Below are positions 48,355 through 61,960 of a stretch of 64,000 nucleotides of DNA, piece after piece. The DNA comes from Cepaea nemoralis (Eukaryota; Mollusca; Gastropoda; Stylommatophora; Helicidae). The position numbers and the translations under genes were made by a program. Below the pieces are notes generated by a model, which was not told where the DNA came from, made no database searches, and was given only the letters and a program-made list of their open reading frames with translations. The stretch lies in NCBI GenBank assembly GCA_014155875.1, contig JACEFZ010012647.1:451001-515000 (forward strand), in the 5' to 3' direction. Every line of letters starts with the position of its first letter. The first letter of the stretch is position 1.

Positions 48355-49735
48355 TGAGACACATCCCCCATCCACCCTCACATCCCGCAGCCACCCACAC
48401 CATCCCGCAGCCACTCTCTCATCCTCCACCCACCACACTTCCCCCACCCACCCACACATACCTAAACTCACTCACACAGACCAAGGCAAACATACATGCC
48501 GCCACCCACCCACTGGTACCCAACCCACACACATTTCCCCATCCACACACACATCCCCCACCCATCCCATATCCGACACGCACACACCCACCCACATATT
48601 CTCCAACACCCACCCACACACCCGCAACCACCCAGCAAAACACACATCACAAAACCACACACACATATCCCCGCCAACCCACACATCCCGCACCTATCCA
48701 CACACACACATCCCGCACCCTCACAATTTTCCCCACCCACCCACACACACATCAGCCAACCTACACACACTCACTCACCCAATATCCGCCACCTCTCAAC
48801 TACACATCACCCACCTATACACAAATCCCCACCCACAAACACATCTCCCTACCTGCCCACACATATCCCCCACCCATAAACACCCAAAAACACACACCTC
48901 CCCCCACACACCCCACCACCCACATATACCCCACCACACACATCCATCCACTCACGTACTCATCCATCAACCACTCACACCCACATATCATCCACCCGCC
49001 CATCAACACATGCATCTCTCATGTACCCTCCCACACACTCCAACCACCCAGCCAAACACATATCCCCCATCCTCACATATATCCTTCATCCAGCTGCATA
49101 TCCCACACCTCCCCCACCTCTCACACATCTCCCCTCCGGTACAAAACTCTATCCATGAATACATCCCCTACAGACACACAATCTTCCACATGCATTTCCC
49201 ATAGACATCCCCGCCCACACATCTCTCACCCACACACATATATATATCCCCACCCACCACACACCCCCCACCTACAAACATCCTCACCACCCACACATAC
49301 ATCCTCCATCAACTCACATTTACCCCATCCACACTCACACACTCCAACCCACACAGACATATCCCATTCACAAACACCACCCTCCCCCCACACACACACT
49401 CATCCCTCACACCCATTACACACCCATCTCCCAACCCACACAATCTCCTACACATCCATTCACCCACCCAAATACACAATCCCTACCCACACCCCTCAAC
49501 CCACCTACACCCACATACTTCCAACTATCCTCCCAAATATCCCCCCACACACATCCCTCACACACACATAATCCCCCACAGACTACACATCCCTTCACCA
49601 ATCCACACATCACCCATCGACCCCCCCCCCCCCACACACACACAACCACTCCACACATACATTCCTCACACTCCCCATACACACATCCCTCACATACACA
49701 CCCATACACCCATCCTCACATCTAGACACATACAT
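48355..49735. repeat. 1.4-kb C/A-rich, almost G-free block
   Basis: A long irregular array of CCCACA, CACACA and CATCC words with almost no G on the plus strand. It includes a C run at 49620-49632. The 307- and 405-codon His/Thr/Pro frames and the minus-strand Val/Cys/Gly frames are composition artefacts. Confidence 0.9.
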
Positions 49736-52110
<2,375 letters not shown>

Positions 52111-52169
52111 CATACAGTGAAGAATGATAGTGAAAAAATGATACCAGTAGGTGACTTATTGAGGCATAT

Positions 52170-53250
52170 AGTCTGTATGCAGTAAGTATTGAAAGAGTTT
52201 TCGGTTGAATGTGTAGGGACTCATTGGAGATTTTCAGATCTGGTGGAAGGCTATTCCACAAGTGAGCACCATAATATGCGAAACAAGTTTTTTATAAGTC
52301 CAATCTAGGCTTAGGAACCTGTAATAAATGTAAGCGCTTACTGTTCATTGCATTAGATTGAATTAACGGTAGAAGATACTCGTATTTTCAGATATAATTT
52401 TATTCACTAATTTGGCTTTGTTAAAAAGGAAGCGCTTTCGAAGTGGTAGAAGTCTTAGATGGCTGTATACTTTATTACTTTCAACGTCCTTTATGCAAGA
52501 ATCTAGACGTATAGCGCGGTTTTGAAGCGAACACAATCGTTTCATATTATATTTAGGGCAACCATCTCAGACTGTGGAACAATAATCGAGAGGTGATTGG
52601 ATATAGGATGCATAGAATATTTTTCGTGTGCTTTCACACTCGCTTTCAAACTTGTCCCAGTTATGGCTAGGGTCTGTAGTTTTTGTCTGGTCGTTATTAG
52701 CATGGATTTGGTTTTGTCGATGTTAATTAACATGCGGTTTGCTCCATATACTAAGGTTGTCAAGTTCGTTTTGTAAAGAGCTCTCTAAGTCACTAAGGCT
52801 CTCTTGACTAGTGTAAATAGTGCAGTCGTCCGCATTTAGGTCACACGAAGTATTGAGGTATAAAGGAAGATCGTTAATATACATTGCAAAAAGCAGCGGA
52901 CCTAGTATAGAGCCCTGAGGCACACCAATATTAAGTTGTGTGGGTCTTGATAGACAGTTATTGAAGGACACTACTTGTTGTCTGTCAGATAACAATTTCG
53001 TAATTAGGTTCACCATATTGGCGCTAGTCTTCATTTGTTTTAATTTTCTAATTAAAATATCATGATCTACCATGTCAAAGGCTTTTTATTAAAGTCTACA
53101 AATACTGCCCTACAAATGTTGCCATTGTTGATACAAAGGTGCCAGTTATTGGTCATTTTGGTAAGGGCACTATGGCCAGAATATTTAGTTCGAAACCCAG
53201 ATTGACTGTCAATTATTAGATCGTTGTTAATTAAATTAAAATAATTAGTT
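52170..53250 (-). pseudogene. Jockey/CR1-like LINE, RT catalytic half and C-terminus
   Basis: After the SINE, the reading resumes with IIDSQSGFRTKYSGHSALTK (about 53215-53160) and AFDMVDHDILIRKL, then LNIGVPQGSILGPLLFAMYI and LNADDCTIYTS. The YADD motif is NADD here. The C-terminal region follows: DKTKSMLITTRQKL and LQNRAIRLDSC. Frameshifts near 53080 and 52730 and several stops make it inactive. Confidence 0.85.
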
Positions 53251-53254
53251 AAAA

Positions 53255-53500
53255 AGCCGGTCTCTCTGGCCGAGGGTTTACAACACTTTCTCCGTAATCC
53301 CGTTTATCACGCAGTCTCGTTGTGGGCGAGAGCTGGGAGCGGTTCGTCACCCGCTGGTGACTTGCGGGATAACTGAGCCGGCCGCTCAGAAAGCAATGGC
53401 AAACTACTGAGCGTAATCTTGCCAAGAGATCAACAGACAGCTGAAAGATGCTGCTGTTGACAGCAATGTCCTGTAAAGGATATGCAAAACATTTTTTTTT
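53255..53500 (+). mobile_element. tRNA-derived SINE, copy 5, inside the LINE RT
   Basis: The best tRNA-like head of the family: A-box TGGCCGAGGG near 53267 and B-box GCGGTTCGTCACCC near 53338. The body CAGAAAGCAATGGCAAACTA, CTTGCCAAGAGATCA, GTAAAGGATATGCAAAACAT follows, ending in a T run. It separates KYMHKITLHHLI (LINE, right side) from NLINNDLIIDSQSGFR (left side). TTAATTAAAT occurs near both edges, but I cannot fix the target duplication. Confidence 0.8.
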
Positions 53501-53505
53501 AATTA

Positions 53506-54330
53506 AATGATGTAGTGTTATTTTATGCATGTATTTTTCTAATGGCTCTGATAGAGACGATAGTAAGGAAATAGGCCTATAATTACCCAAGACGCTATTA
53601 TCAGTTGAGCCATTTTTAAGTAGACGATAAACTTTAGCAACTTCAAAGGCAGATGGAAAGTAGTTTTCGGACAGGCACTGGTTATATATGAACGTTAAGG
53701 ACTCGCTAATAATTGGTGCAGCACACCGAAGAATTCTATTTCTGATACCATCTAGGTCTTCTGAATTTGTTGCTTTGAGATTCGAGAGATATTTATATAC
53801 TTCTGCAACAGACATCAGGGGAATCTCAGGGGGAATATTTCTAGAGCACTTCCCTTCACAGAATGATGACAGTGAACTTAAATTACATACTGAGTCTGGT
53901 ATTGAAGACTTTAGATTATCTATTTCTGATTGAAAGAAGTAACTGAAATCCTCGCATGTTATAGTGTTTGCTATTGCTGACTCTGAATCGTGTTTCTTGT
54001 TGGTTAGCAAGTTAACAGCCTTCCATATATTTGTGATATTTGATTTATCTACAATCACATTTTTGAAATGATCTTTCTTTATCCTACGAATTTCATTCTT
54101 AACTTTATTTCTTAGTCTGCGGTAATTGAAAAAATCTTTACTTTTGTGTGCTGTATCTCGTCCCCTCATGATTTAGAGAACCTCGCTAGTGACCCATGGG
54201 GATTTATGTTGATTCTTGACTCGAACTTCTTTGACTGGCACATGTTTATCAAATAAATTGTCGGCTTTCTTTGTCCAGTAAGCTAGTGCATCATCCGGAT
54301 CAGGAAGTTGATAAGCATGATCAAGGGCTG
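53506..54330 (-). pseudogene. Jockey/CR1-like LINE, linker and RT N-terminal half
   Basis: The minus-strand frame has RDTAHKSKDFFNYRRLRNKV, FQSEIDNLKSSIPDS, LKATNSEDLDGIRNRIL, VYRLLKNGSTDNSVLGNYRP and ISLLSSLSEPLEKYMHKI. These are the linker and RT blocks 0-2a of Jockey/CR1-type LINEs. A stop near 54170 separates it from the endonuclease side. Confidence 0.85.
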
Positions 54331-55120
54331 CATTTTATAAGTCGTCTAAAAATAAATTTTGGTTGAGAGCTTTAAAATTTCTAAATTTGATGCTTAAATG
54401 TTTATTTTTAGGAGATTTGAAATCAATTTTCGACCATGTACAACATATTGGGTAATGGTCACTAACTGCACTAACAGGAACAGAACATTCGGTAATATTA
54501 ACTGGACAAGTAACATATATATGATCAATTATAGTTGAGGAGGTGTCTTTAACTATTGTGGGACGATTTATTAGTTGTTTGAAATTGTAAGATAGAATGA
54601 TATCGTCCCATGCCTGATTGTATTTAGTAATATCTATGTTAAAGTCACCTAATATCATGACTTTTCTACCTGCTGTAAACACCCTATCCATCATTGTAGT
54701 GAAACAGTCATACCAACTATACCCAGCACAATGATTCCGATATAGGTATCCAATGAGAAAATGTTGCCGGCTGACTGGCTTCACCTCTAACCAAACACAT
54801 TCTATCTCTTCTGTCTCGAGATCACTTCTACGGGAACAGTTGAGAGAATGGGAAATGTATACAGCAATACCTGTCTCTAATTTTTTATTTGCGACTCTTC
54901 TAATTACTTTAAACCCCTTAAGAGATATTTCAGAATCAGTTATTTTGCCGTTGAGACGACTTTCTGTGATTCAAAACACATGGAACTGTTTGCACAGTAT
55001 TACTGAAAGCTCAGGTAATTTATTGAGCAAATGATTGATGTTGAGATGGCCTATATGAAGACCATTATTGCTGAGCCACTGATCGTGATTGGCGAACATG
55101 ACACAATGAAGAGATGCTGT
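54331..55120 (-). pseudogene. Jockey/CR1-like LINE, APE endonuclease domain
   Basis: The minus-strand reading gives HIGHLNINHLLNKLPELSVI, ITESRLNGKITDSEISLKG, YRNHCAGYSWYDCF, VMILGDFNIDITKYN, TSSTIIDHIYVT and SAVSDHYPICCTW. These are the GDFN, DHI and SDH catalytic blocks of apurinic-type endonucleases and they look preserved. A stop near 54975 and another after LFLDDL at 54335 break the frame. Confidence 0.85.
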
Positions 55121-55255
55121 CGCTTGTGGTAGAAAAATTTCAGAGTTTTTGAAACTTTATTTAGTGGTAGTTAAGGGTATTAGAGGGGATAGGAAAATGT
55201 CTGTGCTGGAGTGACATCATTAAAGCTGGGTGCAGGGCTGCAGGATTATATCTGG
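55121..55255 (-). other. 5' end of the Jockey/CR1-like LINE
   Basis: Non-coding 5' remainder up to the junction with LINE C at 55255/55256. Confidence 0.5.
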
Positions 55256-55308
55256 GTACTGATCAGAGAGATGCTTTTTTTTTTGCAGATGATGCTGTAG
55301 TTACGACC
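55256..55308 (+). pseudogene. LINE C copy 1, part 2 (RT catalytic block)
   Basis: A 53-bp island, GTACTGATCAGAGAGATGCT followed by a T run, GCAGATGATGCTGTAGTT and ACGACC. It encodes IREMLFF..ADDAVVTT and matches 63308-63357 of LINE C copy 2. The T run has expanded in this copy. Confidence 0.9.
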
Positions 55309-57916
55309 TGTCGTAGTAATTCCTGGGGTGAGGGAAGCATACTATTACATCTTAATAACGGGATAGATGCACTCTGGGACTACCATAAATCTCAGTCTAC
55401 AGACCCCACCAGCCCTTGGATTCCGGTCTCTCTCACTATCAACCGCTGGACAATACCTTTTTCACCTCTCATCCAGAACAGATGACACGACTCTGGTGTC
55501 TACACATAATGACTAGATGATATAATGTACAAGAGGATTATCAACAAAGGGAATGTTCATGAGAGAATCCTGGCCACCGCCAGGAGATAGAAGAAATGGC
55601 TATCTGGATTAGTCTCAGGCCGTCTCACTCATCACTGTACACTTGGTACGATACCACAAGGTTAAAGAGGTCACTCATCTGCACACGTAGTGTGGAATGT
55701 CTCTGCCGAGGTGTAGTCTCAACTGGAATGACTAGCCCGTCAATGTGGTGACTCCAAGTTGCGGTGGTACGTGATGACTCCGGACTAACATCCCTGTAGA
55801 AGTTCTGAAGGCCGGTCCTTCAAGCTTCACTGGTAAGGCCTGTGCTAGACAACATTCCTAAGAAGCCACCATAACATTTAACCCACAGTTAACAATGTCA
55901 AAGTTCTGGAAACAGATGGTGGTCTCTTATGGGATCAGGATGGGTATAACTGGGCCTATAAGCACAGAAAGTTGGCACAGTTCAAGTTGACTCTGTCACT
56001 CAAAGTCAGTACTGGTAGCGCGTGACCCGGTAAGGAATGTCACAACTGTTCATAATCCTACATGGTAGACTGTTCCGGAACACCCGGCCATCATGAAATA
56101 AAGGGTAATGTAGTTCTTCTCTACCCGTTTGGCTAGTGGGTCATAATGTCAAAACTGTTCACAGACAAGAGGACACGATACTCGCCCGTGTGTAGCCATC
56201 ATAATACTTGGTGGACTGGCTGAAGATCATTTAGCGTTTTAGACGGGACTGGACTGTGGCGTAGTGACTTCCCGGCACGTGGTGTGGTGTAGAAGCCTCA
56301 CTTCACGTCACATAGGTAAGCCCGCCATTTAGCCTTCACCAAGTCATCTTTCTCTGGTCCCGTCACGTAAGTCTCTCAGAAAGTAGAACCTGCCAAAGAT
56401 AACACCATGTGTGAATATCGTGACACAGACTTACCCCCAGAGGTACACGTTACCTATGTGTACTCAGTATAGGCCGGTGTCGCCATGACCCGGCCGGCAG
56501 CCTCACAGACCAGGATCCAATGCCAAACTGAACTAGGTCTGGGTCCTAACAAGTGCTGGCTGAACCGTCCTCCGTCTCGAACCCGCCCAAGGTAGGGCTG
56601 TGTATCTGGTCATGGTGTCGGGCGAAATCCTTCTGTCCTAAAAAGACTTCTAAGGACACAATATACCAGGTTAGTAGGTTAAAGGTACCTAGAGACAGAA
56701 TGGCTCTGAAGGAGAGCCGGTGACCACCGAATTCCCCTCCCTCGGAGGTAGCCCCCTCTCCCTGGTTCTATTTTATGTTTACCTACTATACAACCAGTTT
56801 CCCGGAGCTCGAGCTTTGATCCAAGAATTTAATAGATGATACAGGGAAATCCCCCTGTAGCGGAAGTCCACATCCCGTTCCCTCCTCCCCTAGTTAAGGT
56901 CAGAGCATTTGGAACGGTGTTCAGCTGGCTGTGACCAGCTCTGTCGCATTCCCCAGTTTCCCCAGTGTCAACCTCTCGGGAACCAACTGCCTATCAAGAT
57001 GGTGTTCCGTTACGGCAACCAATAACATAAAGAGTAAGAGGAAAGCTCAGCCAAGCCCCGTGGTCGCCACACCAAAGAATTCGAACTTAGACACCCGCAA
57101 TGTCCTTCGAATGACCTTCGACATGTCCGGCGACCATCGCATGGGTTTCGTCTGGTTCGGCCGAGTTCCCTGATACCTCACTCGACCTATGTTCTACACC
57201 GCCTTCGCCCACGTCCGTTTGTGTCGACTACGTTAGAGTTCTAAGCCGCCCAGGAGTGAACTCGGACTTCTAACACTATTGGGCCTGTCCTAAATGTCTA
57301 TAACTACTTGTAGCGGCAATAACACGCATTCCCGTACTTGTACAATGGTAACGCAAAAACAGGCCTACAATCCATCGTGTTCAACTCGCCTGCAGTGTTA
57401 AGTTAAAACACAAGCCCACAGTTTCACCCCTGACTGACCTTTGTGCTCCGGGCGGGACATGTGGTCGAACAGCTTCGGTTCAACGCGGTAACGACACACA
57501 TTATTTATCTAAATATGTTTAACGTACCTTACGACAACTGTGCCTTCAGAATTGAGGAGCTCCCGTCCCAACACTGGACGTTCTGTCGGTTTTCTTTGAT
57601 AAACAGCAAGACACTGGCTTCCTCTCTCCCATTTACGAATTAACACAGTCGTTCAAACACTACGTCTTGCTCTCACGGCCGGATCTCAACTGAGCCTCTC
57701 TTTGTTCTAAGAAGGTTCTTGCGCATGCGTTAGCGGAACTGGTTGGGTTGAGCTGGTCTCACACGAACAGCCTAGAAGACAAGGGCCACCAATCGCCCTT
57801 GCGTGGGGTACATTAATACCTCGGTTGTATCCCTTCGACTAGCTTTAGACTTACGGGAAAAGGGGAATTGGACTTGTGGGAGTATTGCTAGGTGAATTCT
57901 CAGCCGTTCCATGACA
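55309..57916. mobile_element. 2608-bp TG...CA insertion, TSD CGACC, probable solo LTR
   Basis: Termini TGTC...GACA, flanked by CGACC (55304-55308 and 57917-57921), sit within LINE C. Removing the insert and one CGACC restores GTTACGACCCACT as in LINE C copy 2 (63348-63360). There is no convincing ORF: the longest, 80 codons at 56931-57173, has no family. I see no internal terminal duplication. TG...CA ends with a 5-bp duplication and no genes are what a solo LTR looks like, here a long one. A non-autonomous DNA transposon with very short inverted ends is the alternative. Confidence 0.75.
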
Positions 57917-58850
57917 CGACCCACTATGGGGAAGAATTACAATGTTTACTATCTGCATTCTCCAATGCTTGTTCTGAATTTAGTTTAACAATTAGCAAAA
58001 GGAAGACACAGATTATGTCATAAGGTGTACATGAGGTACCATCAATCTTTATTTACGACGCCGAACTAGAGATGGTAGACCATTTTACATATCTAGGATC
58101 AATGATAAAAAGAATATTATCCCTAGATGAGGAAATCAACATCCGGATTGGTATGGCAGCAACAACAATGAACAGATTAAGAAAAAGAGTCTGAGAGAAA
58201 AGGAAGCTTACTGCCAAAACAAAAGTCCTTGTCTGTCAAGCCTATGTTCTTAGTACTCTTCTTTATTGCAGTGATGCCTGGACAACTTACTCACACCAAG
58301 AGAAACGTTTAAACAGTTTTCATATGCGGTGTCTGCCAAGAATACTTGGTATTAAGTGGCAATACAAAATCACAAATACTGAAGTATTGGAAAGATCAGG
58401 TTGTGTGACGGTTTATTCCACGCTCAGTCTTCGTAGACTTAGATGGATAGTACATCTTAGGAGGATGGATGATGGTAGAATACCAAAGGGCATCTTTTTT
58501 GGTGAATTACAGATGGGTAAGAGATCTCAGGGTTGGCCTCTACTACGATACAAAGTAAGCGGGACATACCTGATACAGGCATTAATAATGCACATTGGCA
58601 TAATACACATGCACAGTCGCCGCTGAACGTGTTTCATGGAGGCCATATATCAGAAATGGAATAAAGACAAAGGAGAAAATTATTGCAGATAAAGCACACA
58701 CAGAGCGTGAGAGACGTAAGTTGGTGCATGATGGTGGAAATGACCACGTGTTTACATGCACCCACTATGAACGAACATTTACAGCGCAAATTGGCCTTTA
58801 TCAGTCACATTCGCTACCGCCATGGGTAATAGTTATTATGTCTTTTTGAA
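57917..58850 (+). pseudogene. LINE C copy 1, part 3 (post-RT region and zinc finger)
   Basis: EELQCLLSAFSNACSEFSLT, PSIFIYDAELEMVDHFTYLG, RLNSFHMRCLPRILGIKW, LERSGCVTVYSTLSLRRLRW and GKRSQGWPLLRYK match 63358-64000 closely. It ends with a decayed C2H2 finger (FTCTHYERTFTAQIGLYQSH, about 58750-58810). Stops near 58021 and 58192 and a frameshift near 58555 make it inactive. Confidence 0.88.
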
Positions 58851-58998
58851 GCACAAACTATCGCCTTTTAAGACGGCAAGGTGCCAATGATGTATATCAA
58901 TGAATTAAATGTTCTTGAAAGACATAATACTATCAAGACTCAATGGCCATCAAGGAGACAGATGTCGCTGATAACGAAAGTCAAGCAACAACTTAGGA

Positions 58999-59002
<4 letters not shown>

Positions 59003-59085
<83 letters not shown>
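59003..59085. repeat. (AT)n microsatellite at the 3' end of LINE A
   Basis: A pure TA tract of about 80 bp just before TTCTTCTTCAATGTTCC, the 3' end of LINE A copy 2. In copy 1 the same place has a CTT tract. Confidence 0.95.
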
Positions 59086-59087
<2 letters not shown>

Positions 59088-59197
59088 TTCTTCAATGTTC
59101 CGAGTCATTGAGGTTCTTTGCTGAAGATACAATCCGTCTCCATTCGTCTCTCTAGTTGACCTTCTCTTGCCAGTCGTTGATTCCAAGTGCTTGTAGG

Positions 59198-59279
<82 letters not shown>

Positions 59280-59851
59280 CTCTCCACCGTCTTCTTGGTC
59301 TACCTCGGGGTCTCCGGTCATTTATTTCCTGAGTGTAAGCGAGTTTTGTTTCCCTGTTATCTTCCATTCTTTATATATGCCCCAGCCATAGTAGTCTATT
59401 AGCCTTCATGATACCAGTGATTAGCGGGGACTTAAACAGATCATAAATATCTTTGTTACTTCTTCTTTTCCACTCTCCCCTTTGTGTATCCCTAATGGGT
59501 CCAAAGATGCGTCTTAAAACTTTGTTCTCAAAGGTTTGTAACAAGGCTTCGTCTCCTTTCGTTGTACTCCAGGTTTCAGAGCCATACAGCACAACTGGTC
59601 TGATCAGTGTTTTATATATTGTGATTCTGGTGTTATGAGATAGCGCATTTGATTTTAGTAGATGCTGTAGTGCATAGTATATCTTATTTCCAGAATTGAT
59701 TCTAGTTTGTATTTCTTCCCTTATGATGTTGGAGCAGCTGAAGATTGTACCCAGGTATTTGTATGTTTCCGTTCTTTTAATGGTCATATTATCTATTTGT
59801 ATGTGGCCTGAGTTTTTAGCCATTCCTTCTCTTGAAATTACCATATATTCT
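59086..59851 (-). pseudogene. LINE A copy 2, 3' half (post-RT region) with in-frame (TA)n
   Basis: The minus-strand frame runs from about 59851: [85 protein letters not shown], then an Ile-Tyr repeat from the (TA)n tract, then [14 protein letters not shown]. It continues the RT frame beyond 61900 once the nested LINE B is removed. Confidence 0.9.
59202..59277. repeat. (TA)n microsatellite inside the LINE A reading frame
   Basis: About 75 bp of TA units between the codons for RWRDNI and TDLQALG. The sister copy at 5.5 kb has only TATGTATATTA there. The frame is kept across the tract. Confidence 0.95.
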
Positions 59852-61899
59852 TATATATATCCTATATATTTATATAAAACTTCTACGACTCACTGAAAGT
59901 GGTCTATGGTCCTACATTACCAGGCATAGCTTCCCTCCTCAGTGCAGATGGGGGAGCATTGGTCACCGATAAGAAAGAAATCCTTCAACGCTGGGCAGAG
60001 CATTTCAGCAACATCTTAAATGCAACTTCCTTCTTCAATGATGAAACCATCAACTGCCTTCCTCAAGTTCCCACAAATGAGACACTTGATGACCTGCCAA
60101 CCATAGTGGAAGTAAATAAAGCCATCCAGCAACTCTCCAGCGGCAAGGCACCTGGTCCTGACTCCATCCCAGCAGAGATATACAAGGCAGGTGGGCCGGT
60201 CCTAACAGAGCAGCTTCACCAAGTCTTTACAAACATATGGGTGAACGAGGCCATGCCACAATATTTCAAGGACGCGTCAATAGTCCACCTTTACAAATGT
60301 AAAGGAAACCGCCAATCCTGTGACAACCACCGAGGCATCTCCTTGCTTTCAATTGCAGGGAAGATACTCGCCAGAATTCTTCTCAATCGCCTCACTGCCC
60401 ATCTCGATCAAGGTCTTCTTCCCGAGAGCCAGTGTGGCTTCAGAAAAGAACGTGGAACTGTTGACATGATTTTCGCTGCAAGGCAGCTGCAAGAGAAATG
60501 TCAGGAACAGAACTGCGAAATGTTCTCCACTTTCATTGACCTTACCAAGGCTTTTGATACAGTCAGCATAGAAGGACTGTGGAAGATCAAGGCATAATAT
60601 GGCTGTCCACAAAGGTTTGTCCAAATATTGCGGCTATTTCATGATGGTATGCAAGCAAGAGTACAGGAAAATGGTGAACTGTCTGAACCCGTTCCTGTCA
60701 CCAATGGAGTGAAGGAAGGATGTGTCCTGGCACCAACACTGTTCAGCCTCATGTTTTCAGCCATGTTGATGAATGCCTTCGAGAATGACGACATTGGAAT
60801 AGACATCAACTACCGTATAGATGGAAAGTTATTCAATCTCAGAAGGCTGAAAGCTAAAACCAAAATCAACAGCGACACTGTCAGGGAGCTGCTATTTGCT
60901 GATGATTGAGCTCTATACGCCAACTCAGAGGCGGACATGCAACATAATTTTACAGCTTTCTCACATGCATGTGCCAACTTTGCGCTCAATATCAACTTGA
61001 AGAAGGCTGTAGTTATGTACCAGCCAGCTCCATGGAATAATCACACTGTGCCGAATATCAAAGTGAAAAGTCATAGACTAAGTGTTGTGGACAAATTCAC
61101 CTATCTTGGCAGCACTGTGTCACAAGCTGCCACAATTGATGACGAAGTGAATGCAAGAATCTCCAAGGCCAGTGTGGCCTTTGGCAGACTATACAGGAAT
61201 GTATGGGACAGAACTGGAATAAGCCTGCAAACAAAGCTAAAAGTCTACAAAGCAGTTGTATTATCCACACTGCTATATGCTTGTGAAACCTGGACTGTTT
61301 ATCAGCGACACGCTAGGAAATTAAACCACTTCCACACAGTCTGCCTAAGGAAGCTACTGAAGATTAAATGGCAAGACAAGATCCCAGACACTGAAGTCCT
61401 AGAAAGAGCGTCCATGCCCAGTATCCACACTCTACTGATGAAGAATCAGATTCGCTGGGCTGGTCACTTGACTCGCATGCCAGATCACAGGCTCCCTAAA
61501 CGAATTTTTTACAGCGAACTGCGTTGTGGTAAACGCTCCCAAGGTGGCCAGAGGAAACGCTTTAAAGACACTGAAAATCTCTCTGAATGCTTTTGGAATT
61601 CATCATGACACTTGGGAGACTGCAGCCAGAGACCGAAATTCGTGGCGTGCATCATTACACAAGGGTGCAGTCATGTGTGAGGCAAACAGGACTGCAAGAG
61701 CTGTAAAGAAAAGGCAGGACAGAAAAACTACTGCAGGAAATCCTCCTCCAGAAACGTCAAGCATTCTTTGTCCACATTGTCAAAGAACATTTCGAGCCAA
61801 AATAGGCCTTATCAGCCATCTTAGAACCCACGGCTCCATACTTTCAACCCTACTGGATGAAATGAATGGTCATCATCATTCTTGATGGACAAACAACAT
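59852..61899 (+). mobile_element. LINE B copy 2, nested in LINE A, TSD CATATATTCT
   Basis: A 2048-bp insertion flanked by CATATATTCT at 59842-59851 and 61900-61909. Removal of the element and one repeat rejoins the LINE A protein (VINQDKTEYM with YMVISREG). It is 5'-truncated, missing the endonuclease. Coding pieces are described separately. Confidence 0.92.
59899..61885 (+). pseudogene. LINE B copy 2 RT and C-terminal zinc finger
   Basis: Successive frames: 59899-60597 (SSGKAPGPDSIPAEIYKAGG, NHRGISLLSIAGKILARILL, SQCGFRKERGTVDMIFAARQ, FIDLTKAFDTVS), 60628-60909 (GVKEGCVLAPTLFSLMFSAM, LLFADD), 60937-61608 (FTYLGSTVSQAATIDDEVNA, RQRHARKLNHFHT read as YQRHARKLNHFHT, GKRSQGGQRKRFKD), and 61526-61885 in another frame (DTWETAARDRNSWR and a C2H2 finger CPHCQRTFRAKIGLISHLRT with a final His). 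Only two stops (60597, 60909, the latter directly after FADD) and one frameshift near 61565 disable it. It is fresher than its 6.0-7.4 kb sibling. Confidence 0.9.
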
Positions 61900-61960
61900 C
61901 ATATATTCTGTCTTATCTTGGTTGATAACCAGCCCCATCTGTTGTGCTTTTTCCTTTAAG

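Noticed and set aside
48281..49571. Long His/Thr/Pro-rich frames (307 and 405 codons)
   Set aside because: They lie in an almost G-free C/A simple-repeat block where stop codons are rare by composition. Two overlapping frames show the same bias and no family.
55309..57916. Transib- or ProtoRAG-type DNA transposon (5-bp GC-rich target duplication)
   Set aside because: No CACWRTG-like ends and no long inverted repeats. TG...CA termini favour a solo LTR.
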